Source of the DNA: SIG714 sp964638675
GTDB lineage: Bacteria > Bacillota > Clostridia > Oscillospirales > CAG-272
Reading direction: 5' to 3'
Assembly: GCA_964638675.1 (NCBI GenBank)
Contig: CAZXAU010000017.1
Coordinates: 1 to 48,788, forward strand
Length of the DNA: 48,788 bases
This document shows, piece by piece, positions 1 through 10,100 of this stretch (position 1 is the stretch's first letter; each line of letters starts with the position of its first letter). A program made the translations under genes and the position numbers. The notes under the pieces were generated by a model. That model worked only from the letters and a program-made list of their open reading frames with translations. It searched no databases and was not told where the DNA came from.

Positions 1-1
1 G

Positions 2-850
2 ACAAAGCAGTACTTGTGGAACAGCGAAAAAGGTCTTGTCCTTGCAAACGGATTCTATGAAAATGCAGGAACAAACAAATATGCTTCTCTTGATACTTCA
101 AACGGTAAGGCAGTAATTGTTACAGTATCTACAAATGGCACAATATGCTTTGAAAACGGATATCTTGTATACGGCTGGAGACATGCCGACGGAAGCTCTG
201 TAAGCGTTGTTGACGGAGTTTACGAACAGTATTCAACCAATCCTCAGAACCTTTACTACTTCCTGTCCTCAACATACACAATGGTAACATCGGACAGTTA
301 TGTTCTCGGCGGATGGACACGTGAATTCAATGCAGATCACACAGTTAAACCGCTTGACGGACTCCAGAACCGTTACGGCGAAGTATACTACTATGTAGCC
401 GGAACAATGCAGGACGGATGGCAGACGATTGACGGCAATACCTACTACTTCTACAAGGGTACAGGCAAAGCCGCTACAAAGTGGATGATAATCGGCGAAA
501 AGGTATATTACTTCTACGCAGGCTCTTCTGCAACACCTTATGCACTCAAGACGTCCGGCACTATAGGCGGTATTAACTACACATACACCGCAGACGGCAG
601 TATTACAACAACCGGATTCTATAACGCCGAATACGCAAACAAAGCAAACAACAACTCGGCAACATACATTCAGCACAAAGACGCAACAACGATGTACTAT
701 GAAAACGGTGTAAGAGTTGAAGGCTGGGCACAAATTGGCGGCAATTGGTACTACTTCTACAAGGGCACAGGACTTATGTGCACCGAATCAAGAATGATCG
801 GCGGCGTATGGTACGAATTCACATCCGAAGGCGTTTGCACAAGCAAATAA
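2..850 (+). CDS. Cell-wall/glucan-binding repeat protein, C-terminal part (5' end cut by window)
   Basis: The frame is open from base 2 to the TAA at 848-850, so only the last 282 residues are in the window; the TTG at 14 is not a believable start. The visible part is built from aromatic repeats of about 20 residues with GW, YYF and YKGTG motifs (GWQTIDGNTYYFYKGTG near residue 140; GWAQIGGNWYYFYKGTG near 245). This is the look of the choline-binding/glucan-binding (CW_binding) repeat superfamily, which ties secreted enzymes or adhesins to wall polymers or glucans. The catalytic or adhesive domain would lie upstream and cannot be judged. The protein is expected to be exported, but the signal peptide is outside the window. 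A hairpin with a U-rich tail follows the stop. Confidence is high for the repeat class and nil for the substrate. Confidence 0.8.
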   Translation, partial: TKQYLWNSEKGLVLANGFYENAGTNKYASLDTSNGKAVIVTVSTNGTICFENGYLVYGWRHADGSSVSVVDGVYEQYSTNPQNLYYFLSSTYTMVTSDSYVLGGWTREFNADHTVKPLDGLQNRYGEVYYYVAGTMQDGWQTIDGNTYYFYKGTGKAATKWMIIGEKVYYFYAGSSATPYALKTSGTIGGINYTYTADGSITTTGFYNAEYANKANNNSATYIQHKDATTMYYENGVRVEGWAQIGGNWYYFYKGTGLMCTESRMIGGVWYEFTSEGVCTSK

Positions 851-868
851 TTGAATATATAATACCTC

Positions 869-903
869 AGAAGGGCTTTTCTACGGAGAAGTCCTTCTTC
901 TTT
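869..903 (+). terminator. Rho-independent terminator after the cell-wall-binding protein
   Basis: AGAAGG..CTT pairs with AAG.CCTTCT (with G-U pairs) around a short loop and is followed by a U-rich stretch (TTCTTTG). It starts 18 nt after the stop codon. Confidence 0.6.
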
Positions 904-1029
904 GTAAATGAAGAAATCTTTCCTTTTGGCAAGAGAAAATCTTCTTATTTAAAAAGAAGAAGAGAGAAACTTTACTGAAGGTCAATACGATTAGTCAGAC
1001 TTGAATCGTTTGCTTTCTTTTCCTTCCTC

Positions 1030-1130
1030 TTTGAAAAAAACGCATGATGAGAATTACGGTACAACTATATGTCTTGTCAGGTAATAAAGCTTTTGCTGAG
1101 GCTTTTCACTAAAGGGCGGGAAAAATTGCG
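1030..1130 (+). repeat. Intergenic repeat, copy D
   Basis: About 100 bp that align with 4621-4740: shared words are TTGAAAAAA, ATTAC.GT.CAACTATATG, TCTTG, AAAGCTTTTGC.GAG.CTTTTCA. Weaker similarity (ATGATGAG, AATTACAGT, ATATG.CTTGG) links it to the elements at 14072, 30919 and 47005. It has no reading frame of note. The rest of the 429-bp gap (851-1279) holds the terminator above, a purine-rich stretch with TCTTCTT/AAGAAGA self-complementarity near 935-965, and a possible promoter. Confidence 0.6.
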
Positions 1131-1150
1131 TTAGTCGTTGCCGGAGATTT

Positions 1151-1180
1151 TTGCTATAGACAAGTCTGAATTTTTATAAT
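1151..1180 (+). promoter_or_regulatory. Possible promoter of the sigma-fusion gene
   Basis: TTGCTA (1151-1156), 18 nt, TATAAT (1175-1180). The -35 box is imperfect, and a second overlapping TATAAT-like sequence follows at once. It lies about 100 bp before the start codon. Confidence 0.4.
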
Positions 1181-1279
1181 ATAATTATTTCAGAATACCC
1201 AACCTTTTCATTCTTATCCGTGTCTTAAAGACAAGTACTTAAAAATTGGAATTCCGATTATTGAGAAAGGGGAGTGCAT

Positions 1280-4200
1280 ATGTACTATCGAAACGAAAAA
1301 GACGAAACTCTGGTAATGCTGACTCTTGCCGGCGAACAAAATGCATATGAAATTTTGGTGACACGCTATCAGAAGGCTGTAATAGCTTCTGCAATGTCTG
1401 TTACAAAAAATAGTTTTATGGCTGAAGACGCCGCACAGGATGCATTTGTCACGGCATGGATGAAATTAAATACCTTACAAGAACCCGGAAAGTATGCTTC
1501 ATGGGTATGCCGTATTGCAAAAAACTGTGCATTGAATATGATAAGCAGATACCGCAGTTTTCTCCCTTTTGATGTGGTAGATAACATTGACATTTCGGAT
1601 GATGGGGCGCAAAATCCTGCCGAAATGTATGCACTGTCCGAAGACAGAAGCGAAGTTGATAAGAGCATTGAAATGCTGCCCGAAAAGGTGCGTCAGATCA
1701 TACATATGCACTATTTCGAAGGACTTTCAATTGCGGATATTGCCGACAGAATGCGAATATCCGAAGGAACGGTCAAATGGCAGCTTCATGACGGACGAAA
1801 ACGAATCAGAAAGGAACTATGTGCTATGAATGAAAAGTATAGTGATACTCTTGTACAGCGTGTCATGAAAAAGGTTGAAGAACTTAAACTGTGGCAGGTC
1901 AAAAATGACAAGAGCGGATTTGAAAAGGTTTACAAGGATGTTCTCAAGGATGTTGAAGAGCTTCCCGAATGCAAAGAAAAGCAACACGCACTTGCCGACG
2001 TATTGATGCGCGGCTGGTGGTGGCTTCCCGGCAAGAAAAACGACGCCCTCTTTTCCCGTATCGCCAATGCGGCTATGGAAGGCAAAAATGAGGAAGTTAT
2101 GACTTTCATTGTTGCTCGCGAGGACTCGAATCTGTACGACGATGCAAGGATCGAATTTATGAGAGATAAACAGATCCCACGTCTTGAAAAAGCCGGATTT
2201 GTAAAGACCTTGGGCAGAGAATGGTTCTGGCTTGGCTATAATTGCTTCCGTGAAGGAAAATCCGAAGAAGGTCAAGCCGCATACAACAAGGTTGAAGAAA
2301 TTCTGCAAAAAGAAGATCCTCATCGTATTCTTGTGCCGTATGCAATAAAAATGGAGCAAGTACTCGACACGGACTACAAAGAAAAAAGCAAGAAGCGTTA
2401 TCGCATATCTGCGTCTGCCGAGGAATACCGTTATATCAATAACTCTCTTCTTTATTGGAGCAGTGAGAAATTCGGCGAAGGCTCTTTGAACTCGGTGGAC
2501 GACGAAGTTATTGACATTTTCCGTAACTCTTCAAGATGTGACAGTCATTTTTTTGCGGATATTCCGCTCGGTGAAACTTATGTTGGTTCTGACGGGACGA
2601 CACTTTCTTATGTCTCGGACAGCGAGTCTGTGGATACCCCGGCGGGAAGATTTGACAACTGCCGACTGTGGGTAACAAAGTTTTGCGGCAATTACGGCAT
2701 ATCTGTCTTTAAGAGCTATTATAAAGAAGGGATCGGAATTGTGAAACATGAGCATACGCTTGACGGAATAACCGAAGCCTACATACTCAAAGCCTATGAC
2801 ATAAAGTCGGGCGAAGGCTTGTTACCTTTCGGTGAAGGAAACAGCTGGGAATATGCTTCCGAATATGATCCCGAAGCAATTGTTTCGGAATTGATATATA
2901 CAGTATCATTTGCAAATGATGAAAAGGTCATCCTTTCCTATTGGAACAACATTGAGCGTATCAGATATGACGAGGACTCATGGCTTGAAATGATAGGAAA
3001 GATCCGTTGCGAATACTGTGACGTAAAGAGCAATGGGGATTATTATTTACGTGATGTGTATTCCGACATCAAACGTGCCGAAGAGCTTGCTTCAACGCCG
3101 ATGGAAAAGGCGCATACCAAAGCAGCGGCATCGGTTGCACGAAGGATCATGGCTACCGATCCCGACTTCAATCCTGATCATACCGCTACGGGACACTGGA
3201 ACTTCTTCTCAAGAAATGCAGTCCAAAAGAAAAAAGATACGCTTAATATATCTTATAACTACCGTTGGTCTTTTGAGTGGAAGAACACCGGCAGTATGGA
3301 TGTTGCGGAGGACCCTATTCTTTTCAATGATATCCTGGGTATTTTGCAGGATGCGGCAAATTGCATCTGGTCTGATGAATGGTGTATCGGAGCTTCACCT
3401 ATCGTGGAGTATACACAATGGTCACGGGACATCAGAACACAGATCAGCTGTGAAGACGGCGGAAGAGTTACAACAAAAGCCGGAACCTTTGAAAACTGTT
3501 TCAAGCTTTGCCTTGATATCGAAGGAATGACAGATGGCTTGTCTTACCGAGGAGGAAAAAAGGTTTACTACTTTGCACCCGGGATCGGTATTGTCCGCAC
3601 CGAGAACGAATACTGCGGCGGCTCAAGAACCGCTGTTTACGAGCTGACTTCATACGAGGGCATCGGAGAGGGCTATATGCCTATTGCGGACGGACTTGTG
3701 CGCCGCTATGATGCGCTTGACCTTACAGACGGCTTTGTGGGTGCGGCAGAATATACATATGTGGCTGATGACGACGGAGATATTATGATATTCGCAGATC
3801 GCACAGGTATTCGTGAAGTTCCGCCTCCGATCACACAGTATTCTGCAATTCAGAGCGAAGTCATTGAAAACTCTTTGTGGCAAAGCAGAAAGTACAGTGA
3901 CGGGCATATGAAGTATGCCGCAAATAATTTTCATCTTATTCTGCATATGATCGCAAGACCGAGCCATAATGCCGGCAATGCCAAAAGATCGGTGGAGATC
4001 ATGGGCTTTTATCTGAATATGATGGAGCTTATGGGCGAAGACGGTAATGTTCCGCCTGCATGGTACGGTCCGTACGGATGGACAGCTCTTGTAAAGGCGG
4101 CAGCACTCTTTGGAGACGGAAAAAAAGAAGAAGGATATTCAACGCTTGAGCTTTCGTTAAAATACTGTGAAAAAATCGCTCAGCTCAAACCCGGAGATCT

Positions 4201-4444
4201 CCTTGATACCGGAAACAAAGAGCTTTTCGGCGGTGTAAAATATGAATACGACAAGGAACTTATTGTGCTTCCCGACGGTTCAAAAGAGCCTGTTTCGTAT
4301 GGTTACCGAATGAGCTTTGACGCAAGTTATTTCCTGTATGCCACCACAGCCCGCAGCGGTTGGGAGTGGTTCAATTCGGTAAGAAATGAAGAGCGCTTCA
4401 AAGAATATATCGAACGAGCAAGAAAGATCACCGAAAAAGAATAA
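1280..4444 (+). CDS. ECF-type sigma factor fused to a giant C-terminal region of unknown function
   Basis: The start is ATG 1280, because GGGGAG at 1269-1274 lies 5 nt before it; the in-frame GTG at 1274 overlaps that site. The product has 1054 residues. Residues about 10-80 are sigma-70 region 2 (DAAQDAFVTAWMKL; YASWVCRIAKN) and about 125-180 region 4 (LPEKVRQIIHMHYFEGLS, then an HTH with SEGTVKWQLHDGRKRI). Ordinary ECF factors stop near residue 190. Here a charged, helix-rich stretch (about 190-380) and a beta-rich region follow. The beta-rich region holds two diverged copies of one module: TPAGRFDNC..GIGIVKHEH then GEGLLPFGEGNSWEY (about 452-525), and TKAGTFENC..FAPGIGIVRTE then GEGYMPIADG (about 731-805). 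No transmembrane segment or signal peptide is seen, so it should be cytoplasmic. I do not recognise the C-terminal family; an in-built sensor or anti-sigma function is only a guess. No separate anti-sigma gene lies next to it. Confidence 0.85.
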   Translation: MYYRNEKDETLVMLTLAGEQNAYEILVTRYQKAVIASAMSVTKNSFMAEDAAQDAFVTAWMKLNTLQEPGKYASWVCRIAKNCALNMISRYRSFLPFDVVDNIDISDDGAQNPAEMYALSEDRSEVDKSIEMLPEKVRQIIHMHYFEGLSIADIADRMRISEGTVKWQLHDGRKRIRKELCAMNEKYSDTLVQRVMKKVEELKLWQVKNDKSGFEKVYKDVLKDVEELPECKEKQHALADVLMRGWWWLPGKKNDALFSRIANAAMEGKNEEVMTFIVAREDSNLYDDARIEFMRDKQIPRLEKAGFVKTLGREWFWLGYNCFREGKSEEGQAAYNKVEEILQKEDPHRILVPYAIKMEQVLDTDYKEKSKKRYRISASAEEYRYINNSLLYWSSEKFGEGSLNSVDDEVIDIFRNSSRCDSHFFADIPLGETYVGSDGTTLSYVSDSESVDTPAGRFDNCRLWVTKFCGNYGISVFKSYYKEGIGIVKHEHTLDGITEAYILKAYDIKSGEGLLPFGEGNSWEYASEYDPEAIVSELIYTVSFANDEKVILSYWNNIERIRYDEDSWLEMIGKIRCEYCDVKSNGDYYLRDVYSDIKRAEELASTPMEKAHTKAAASVARRIMATDPDFNPDHTATGHWNFFSRNAVQKKKDTLNISYNYRWSFEWKNTGSMDVAEDPILFNDILGILQDAANCIWSDEWCIGASPIVEYTQWSRDIRTQISCEDGGRVTTKAGTFENCFKLCLDIEGMTDGLSYRGGKKVYYFAPGIGIVRTENEYCGGSRTAVYELTSYEGIGEGYMPIADGLVRRYDALDLTDGFVGAAEYTYVADDDGDIMIFADRTGIREVPPPITQYSAIQSEVIENSLWQSRKYSDGHMKYAANNFHLILHMIARPSHNAGNAKRSVEIMGFYLNMMELMGEDGNVPPAWYGPYGWTALVKAAALFGDGKKEEGYSTLELSLKYCEKIAQLKPGDLLDTGNKELFGGVKYEYDKELIVLPDGSKEPVSYGYRMSFDASYFLYATTARSGWEWFNSVRNEERFKEYIERARKITEKE

Positions 4445-4546
4445 TATCTAACCTTAGGCCTGAGTTATTAACATAGTCGGAAACAAAGAAAAACGGTTGT
4501 TTCTGATTGTAAATGTATTTGTTTAATTTCAGAACCGAAAGGCGAG

Positions 4547-4596
4547 TACCCACGCAGGATGAGTGTTTGCATTCACCGACGTGGGTATTTGTTTTT
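4547..4596 (+). terminator. Rho-independent terminator after the sigma-fusion gene
   Basis: TACCCACG (4547-4554) pairs with CGTGGGTA (4580-4587). Inside it GG.TGAGTG pairs with CATTCACC around a TTTG loop, and TTTGTTTTT follows. A second A/T-rich palindrome (TTTTTTCAAAC/GTTTGAAAAAA) sits at 4604-4630 and merges into repeat copy E. Confidence 0.75.
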
Positions 4597-4620
4597 CGCC
4601 TTGTTTTTTCAAACATTATG

Positions 4621-4740
4621 TTTGAAAAAATCGTATGACGCAAATTACAGTGCAACTATATGTCTTGCCTGCAAGCAAAGCTTTTGCCGAGACTTTTCAA
4701 GAAAAGAGGCTTTTAAATAAAAGCCGGAGAAAAACGCAAT
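4621..4740 (+). repeat. Intergenic repeat, copy E
   Basis: Second copy of the 1030-1130 element. It contains ATTACAGTGCAACTATATG, TCTTGCCTGCAAG, AAAGCTTTTGCCGAGACTTTTCAA, an added hairpin GGCTTTT-AAAT-AAAAGCC (4709-4726) and ends in AAAACGCAAT. The last word resembles the ACGCAAACTAA that ends copies A to C. It occupies the middle of the 482-bp gap 4445-4926. Confidence 0.6.
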
Positions 4741-4797
4741 GGGTTAAGTAGCAGCCATTTGTAGTATCTTTTTTCTGATTACGGATGAAAAAACGCC

Positions 4798-4826
4798 TTG
4801 ACAACGGGGTGGAAAAATGGTATTAT
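4798..4826 (+). promoter_or_regulatory. Promoter of the parE-like gene
   Basis: TTGACA (4798-4803), 17 nt, TATTAT (4821-4826). It is about 100 bp before the start codon and downstream of repeat copy E. Confidence 0.65.
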
Positions 4827-4926
4827 ATAAAAGGAAAAGTGGCATTATACATACTGTTATTGACTCTGAGAATATAAATCGCATCTGTCTTTGTCGGATG
4901 AGATGATAACGGGAAGGGGAATGTTT

Positions 4927-7080
4927 ATGAAAAAAGATACGGCTGATTCAAAAAAAGGTGTCGGCAAGAGCGAGAGCAGTGCAAACAAGCTTTCAAAATC
5001 TGCAAAGGGTGCTGAAAGTGCGGCTGACGATAAGAAATCTGATAAAAAAACGGATGTGAAGTCCGGGAAGAATAAAGTTAAAAAAACGGCCGAAGCGAAC
5101 GAGCCGAGAGAATACGGTAATGACAGCATAAGGCAGCTGTCAGACCTTCAGGCTGTGCGTGAGCATCCGAATGTATATCTCGGAACTGCAGGAATAGAAG
5201 GCTGCCGCCAGGCGGCGTTTGAAATTATTTCCAACTCGGTTGATGAGGCAAGAGAGGGGTTCGGCAGTGAGATCGATGTAACTCTCTTTCTTGACGGCAG
5301 TGTTGAGGTTGCCGACTTCGGCCGGGGAATTCCGCTCGGAATGAATCCGAAATACGGCAAATACAACTGGGAACTTATATACTGCAAGCTCAATGCAGGC
5401 GGTAAATTCGACAGAAATGACGGCGGATCATATAATTTTTCGCTCGGAATGCACGGTATAGGTGCGTGTGCGACACAGTTTACTTCGTCTTATATGAAGG
5501 TTCAGTCCTTCCGTGACGGCGTATGCAGTGAGATCAATTTCAAATCGGGCGTTGCGTGCGGTAAGCTTACCGAGCGGTCGATCGAAAGAGGCGAGAGAAA
5601 AAGCGGTACAGTCACGAGATGGCTGCCCGATAACGATGTTTTTACCGATATTAATCTTACTAAGGAATATTTTTCGGATATTCTGATGCGTCAGGCGGCA
5701 GTCAACAGTGGGATCAAGTTTGTATTCAAGGAAGAAATCACTCCTTCAAAGTTTGAAGTCAGCGAATACTTCTATCCCAACGGAATCTGCGATTATATCG
5801 CATCACGTGGCGGAGACAGCATAAAGACCGAGATATTCAATTGGAAGGGCGACGGCAAGGGACGTGACAGAGAGGACAAGGACGATTATAAGCTCAAAAT
5901 GGAGATCGCCTTCTGTGCAAGTGACAAGGTGAATTTCATCGAATACTATCACAATTCGAGCTTTTTGGTTCATGGTGGCTCACCGGATAAGGCAGTTCGC
6001 ACGGTATTTGTAAACAGCTTTGACAAATACATCAAAAATACCGGAAAATATAAAAAAGATGAAACTAAAATATCATTTAATGATATTGAGGAGAGCATCA
6101 TACTTGTCACAAACTGCTTTTCTTCGGCAGGAGCATTTGAGCACCAGACAAAGAGTGCCATCAACAATCAGTTTATTCAGCTGGCAATGACCGATTGGCT
6201 TAAGAGCAATCTTGAGATCTTCTTTGTCGAGCATCCGAAGGACGCAGATTTGATCTGTGAGAGCATTCTTATCAACAAACGAAGTCGTGAGACTGCAAGC
6301 AAAGAGAGAGACGAAATAAAGAAGACGCTCACTAAAGCTACCGATACTTCATCAAAGGTAGAAAAATTTGTCGGGTGCCGTTCAAAGGACAAAAATCTGC
6401 GTGAGCTTTATATCGTTGAGGGTGACTCGGCTATGACATCGGTCAAGCTCGGACGATTTGCCGAATTTCAGGCGATAATACCCGTAAGGGGAAAGACGCT
6501 CAACTGCTTCAAGAACGGATATGATAAGATATTCAAAAGCGATATAATAACCGATCTTCTGCGTGTCATCGGATGCGGTGTTGAAATACGCCACAAGGGA
6601 ATGAGGGATCTGCAGAACTTCAATCTCGATATGCTGAATTGGAGCAAGATCATTATATGTACCGATGCGGACGAGGACGGATATCAGATACGTACACTTA
6701 TCCTCACGATGTTTTATGTGCTTCTTCCCACCCTCATTAAGGAAGGAAGGATATATATAGCAGAAACTCCACTCTTTGAGATAAATACAAAGGACGATGT
6801 CTTTTATGCATATGACGAGAGGGAAAAGGAAGAGATACTTAATAAGATAGGAACGAAGAAATTTACGATCCAACGTTCCAAAGGTCTTGGTGAGAACGAC
6901 CCTGAAATGATGAATCTCACGACCATGAATCCTCAGACAAGGCGGCTTATCAAGATCACCCCTGCGAATGACGAGGAAACAAAGAGAATGTTTGACATAC
7001 TTTGGGGCGACGATGTACAGAGAAGAAAGAAATTTATCTTTGAAAACGGTTATAAGTACTTTGATTTTGCAGATGTTTGA
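4927..7080 (+). CDS. parE: Type IIA topoisomerase subunit B (topoisomerase IV ParE-like)
   Basis: ATPase subunit of a type IIA topoisomerase, which passes one duplex through another to decatenate or relax DNA. ATG 4927 is chosen because GGGAAGGGGA lies 6 nt before it; ATG 4921 abuts that site and TTG 4891 has none. The product has 717 residues. The GHKL ATPase part shows the N-box (ISNSVDEA), DFGRGIPL and LGMHGIGA. The Toprim part shows EGDSA (E498), PVRGK and DADEDG (D580-G585), where gyrases have EGDSAGGSAKQGR and DADVDG, so it is nearer to ParE-like than GyrB sequences. An unusual Lys/Ser/Asp-rich tail of about 65 residues precedes the ATPase domain. The partner A subunit is at 33315-35528 instead of next door. 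It has its own promoter. Confidence 0.85.
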   Translation: MKKDTADSKKGVGKSESSANKLSKSAKGAESAADDKKSDKKTDVKSGKNKVKKTAEANEPREYGNDSIRQLSDLQAVREHPNVYLGTAGIEGCRQAAFEIISNSVDEAREGFGSEIDVTLFLDGSVEVADFGRGIPLGMNPKYGKYNWELIYCKLNAGGKFDRNDGGSYNFSLGMHGIGACATQFTSSYMKVQSFRDGVCSEINFKSGVACGKLTERSIERGERKSGTVTRWLPDNDVFTDINLTKEYFSDILMRQAAVNSGIKFVFKEEITPSKFEVSEYFYPNGICDYIASRGGDSIKTEIFNWKGDGKGRDREDKDDYKLKMEIAFCASDKVNFIEYYHNSSFLVHGGSPDKAVRTVFVNSFDKYIKNTGKYKKDETKISFNDIEESIILVTNCFSSAGAFEHQTKSAINNQFIQLAMTDWLKSNLEIFFVEHPKDADLICESILINKRSRETASKERDEIKKTLTKATDTSSKVEKFVGCRSKDKNLRELYIVEGDSAMTSVKLGRFAEFQAIIPVRGKTLNCFKNGYDKIFKSDIITDLLRVIGCGVEIRHKGMRDLQNFNLDMLNWSKIIICTDADEDGYQIRTLILTMFYVLLPTLIKEGRIYIAETPLFEINTKDDVFYAYDEREKEEILNKIGTKKFTIQRSKGLGENDPEMMNLTTMNPQTRRLIKITPANDEETKRMFDILWGDDVQRRKKFIFENGYKYFDFADV

Positions 7081-7127
7081 TTTTCGGTGATACGATCATA
7101 AGAAATTTTTAAAAATAAAAGTTGTTT

Positions 7128-7164
7128 CGGGGAAGCCCTCTGAGGATGAATGAAGGATTCCCCG
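7128..7164 (+). other. Hairpin between parE-like gene and addB
   Basis: CGGGGAA (7128-7134) pairs with TTCCCCG (7158-7164). An A-rich sequence follows in place of a U run, so it is a doubtful terminator; it may be a mRNA stability or leader structure of addB. Confidence 0.4.
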
Positions 7165-7189
7165 ATAAAAAAGAAAACGGTGATGAATT

Positions 7190-10100
7190 ATGCTTGAACT
7201 TATCGGCGGATTTCCCGGGAGTGGGAAGAGCAGACTTCTCTATTCAAAAATCAATGAAACAGTAAAGGGCGGCAATTCCGCTCTTTTGATCGTTCCCGAA
7301 CAACAGCTCGTTTTTGCCGAGCATCGCTTGGCGGATATACTTGCACCGAATGAAATGATGAAGGCTGACGCACTTTCATTCAGGCGTCTTGCCAATTCGG
7401 TATTTCGTATTTACGGCGGACTTGCCTGCAATTATCCGGGCAAGGGAGCCGATATACTTTTGATGCAGCGTGCGCTTGTCAGCGTTCTGCCATCACTCAG
7501 ACTGTATAAAAATGTCAGCCCGTCCGATATGCGCACTGTAAAAAAACTGATCGAGGCGAGAAAAAACTTTTCGGTAAACGGGATATCGCCTGCCGAACTG
7601 TCCGATATCTGCGACGGAATGAATAATAAAGACAGGCTGTACGATAAACTGTATGACCTCTCACTAATAATGTCGGCGTATGATATCATTCTGAAAAAAA
7701 GCTTTGACGATCCCAATGACGATCTGACACGGCTGTGTGAACTGCCGCAGATAGGCGGGTATTTCTCGGGTAAATACATATTTATCGATTCGTTCAACAG
7801 CTTTACAAAGCAGGAATACAATGTTATAGCCCTTATGATGAGATATGCGAGGGGCGTATGCATTGCAATCAACTATACAGAAAACGACAATAGGGCATCT
7901 GCGACAAAGACAAATGAGTGTGTGAAGATCTTGAAAAGACTTGCTTTGTCATCGGGAGATCACGAACTCAATACAATATTCACCGATTACAAAAAGGGTA
8001 GAGAAGATCTCGACACACTCACAAAAGGGATGTTTTCTGACCGACACGAAAAATACACGGCTGTTCCTGAGAATATCAGACTGTTTTCGGCTTCCGATCC
8101 GATAGCTGAGACAGATTATGTATTCCGTGATATTCTATCATATATCAAAAACGGCGGCAGATTCAAGGATTGCCTTATATGCTCACCCGATATTGCTTCC
8201 TATTCGGGAATCATAAGCGGAATGGGCGAGAGATACGGTATACCCGTCTTCACATCGGGCAGGTATTCAATGAATGGCAGAAGTGCTGTCAGGGCAATAA
8301 GAAGTGTTATACGTATCGCAATCGAGAATTTTTCGCTCGACAGCATTCTTGAATATATGAAAAGCCGATTTTCATGTCTTACTCCCGATATCTGTGATAT
8401 TGTCGAGGATTATATAATGACATGGGGAATATGCGGAAGAAAGCAATGGAAAAACGAATGGACATGTGACCCTGCCGGAAGAGGGGAGAGAGCATCTGGG
8501 AAGGATATGCTTCCTTTCCTGAACGAACAGCGGCAGAAGTTATATTCATCACTTGAAGAGATCACAACAACGATATCAAAAGAGTGCAGCTGCTCTGAAA
8601 AGCTTGTTGCGCTGACATCATTTCTCATGGATACGAAAATGCCCGAAAAGCTTGAAGAGCTTGCCATGATGGCAGAGGAGTCGGGCGATATTCTTTCGGC
8701 GTCATATCACAGAGCGACATGGCAGGGGATCTGCGATTTTCTTGACACTCTGTATTCCGTATTTTCGGATGTTGTGTGTGACGGCGAGAGCTTTTTGCGG
8801 TATATAGATACGGTTACCGAAAGCGCCGATCTCGGGATCATACCGACATCGAGCGATGAAGTTCTGACAGGAGATCTTCTCCTTATAAGACCTGAGTCGC
8901 CAAAGAGAGTCTACATCATCGGAATGTCGGACAAGCATTTCCCGTCGGGAGAAACAGGCGGACTTTTCAGCGATGATGATATAGAAAGACTTGAATCGTA
9001 CGATATAAAAATAGGCGATAATACCGAGAAAAAGCTGTACAATGACTATTTCTCACTCTACTGTGTTTCATGTGTTGCACGTGAGTCTCTGTTTATCGGA
9101 TATTCCTCATCAACTCCGACGGGTGAGAGTGTCTCGGGATCATCGGTACTTCGTGAATTCAGATCGCTTTTTCCGTCACTTGAGAGCCTAAAGATATCAC
9201 AGTATACGCTCTCGGAGCTTGAATATCTGAGAGATAATTCAGAGCTCATTTCGGTTTTCAGATATAATGACAGGATAAGCGAAGAGCTGACAGACAGGAT
9301 ATTCAAGGAGGGCATTCAGCTCTCGCAGTCAAAGCTTGAAACATATGCCATGTGTCCTTTCTCTTATTTTTATAAATATGTAATAAAAATAAGAGAGGAA
9401 AAAACACCGGGTTTCGCTTCAAATCTGATCGGAACGGTTCTGCACGCTGTTTTTGAAGAGTTTATGAAAAGTGCCGATTCGCTCGGAAAGTCAATTACAG
9501 AGCTTACCGATGATGAGTGTAACGAAATAATAGAGCGTGTTACTTTATCGGTGATGAAGGAGAGCGACGTCGATGAGGAGGATATGCGATCTGCAAATCT
9601 TTTCAGACGTATAAAGCATACGGCATTCCTTATACTCCGTGATATGAGCGGAGAATTCAGAAAAAGCAGTTTCCGCCCTGTAGGTTATGAAGTTCCTGTC
9701 GGGAATACGGGCGAGGGCAATCCCATTCCGTCACCGCTTTTTAAGCTTGAGGACGGCACTGAGATATCAATACGCGGAGTCATAGACAGGGTCGACACAT
9801 TCAAAGGCAAGGACGGAAAGGTTTATGTCAAAATAACAGACTATAAAACATATGATAAAAATGTTGCCCTTGAGGATCTTGATAACGGCGTGAATTTGCA
9901 GATGTTTCTTTATATGATCGCAATCTGCGAGTCGCCCGAAAATTCTTTTGACAGTCATTTCGGCAGGGAAAAGGGCGATAAATACCTTCCTGCGGCAATT
10001 TTTTACCACATTTCCAAACGCCCCGAAAACGGCAAGGGCACATCACGCAACGGTTTTATTGTCAATGACAGTGAGATCATCGATGCACTCGGCAGGGGAA

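Noticed and set aside
269..733. 154-residue minus-strand frame rich in Cys and Val
   Set aside because: It is the antisense shadow of the cell-wall-binding repeats; the plus frame has clear repeat motifs, while this one has no ribosome binding site and no domain.
1817..2359. 180-residue minus-strand frame inside the sigma-fusion gene
   Set aside because: No ribosome binding site or family resemblance; composition mirrors the plus-strand codons.
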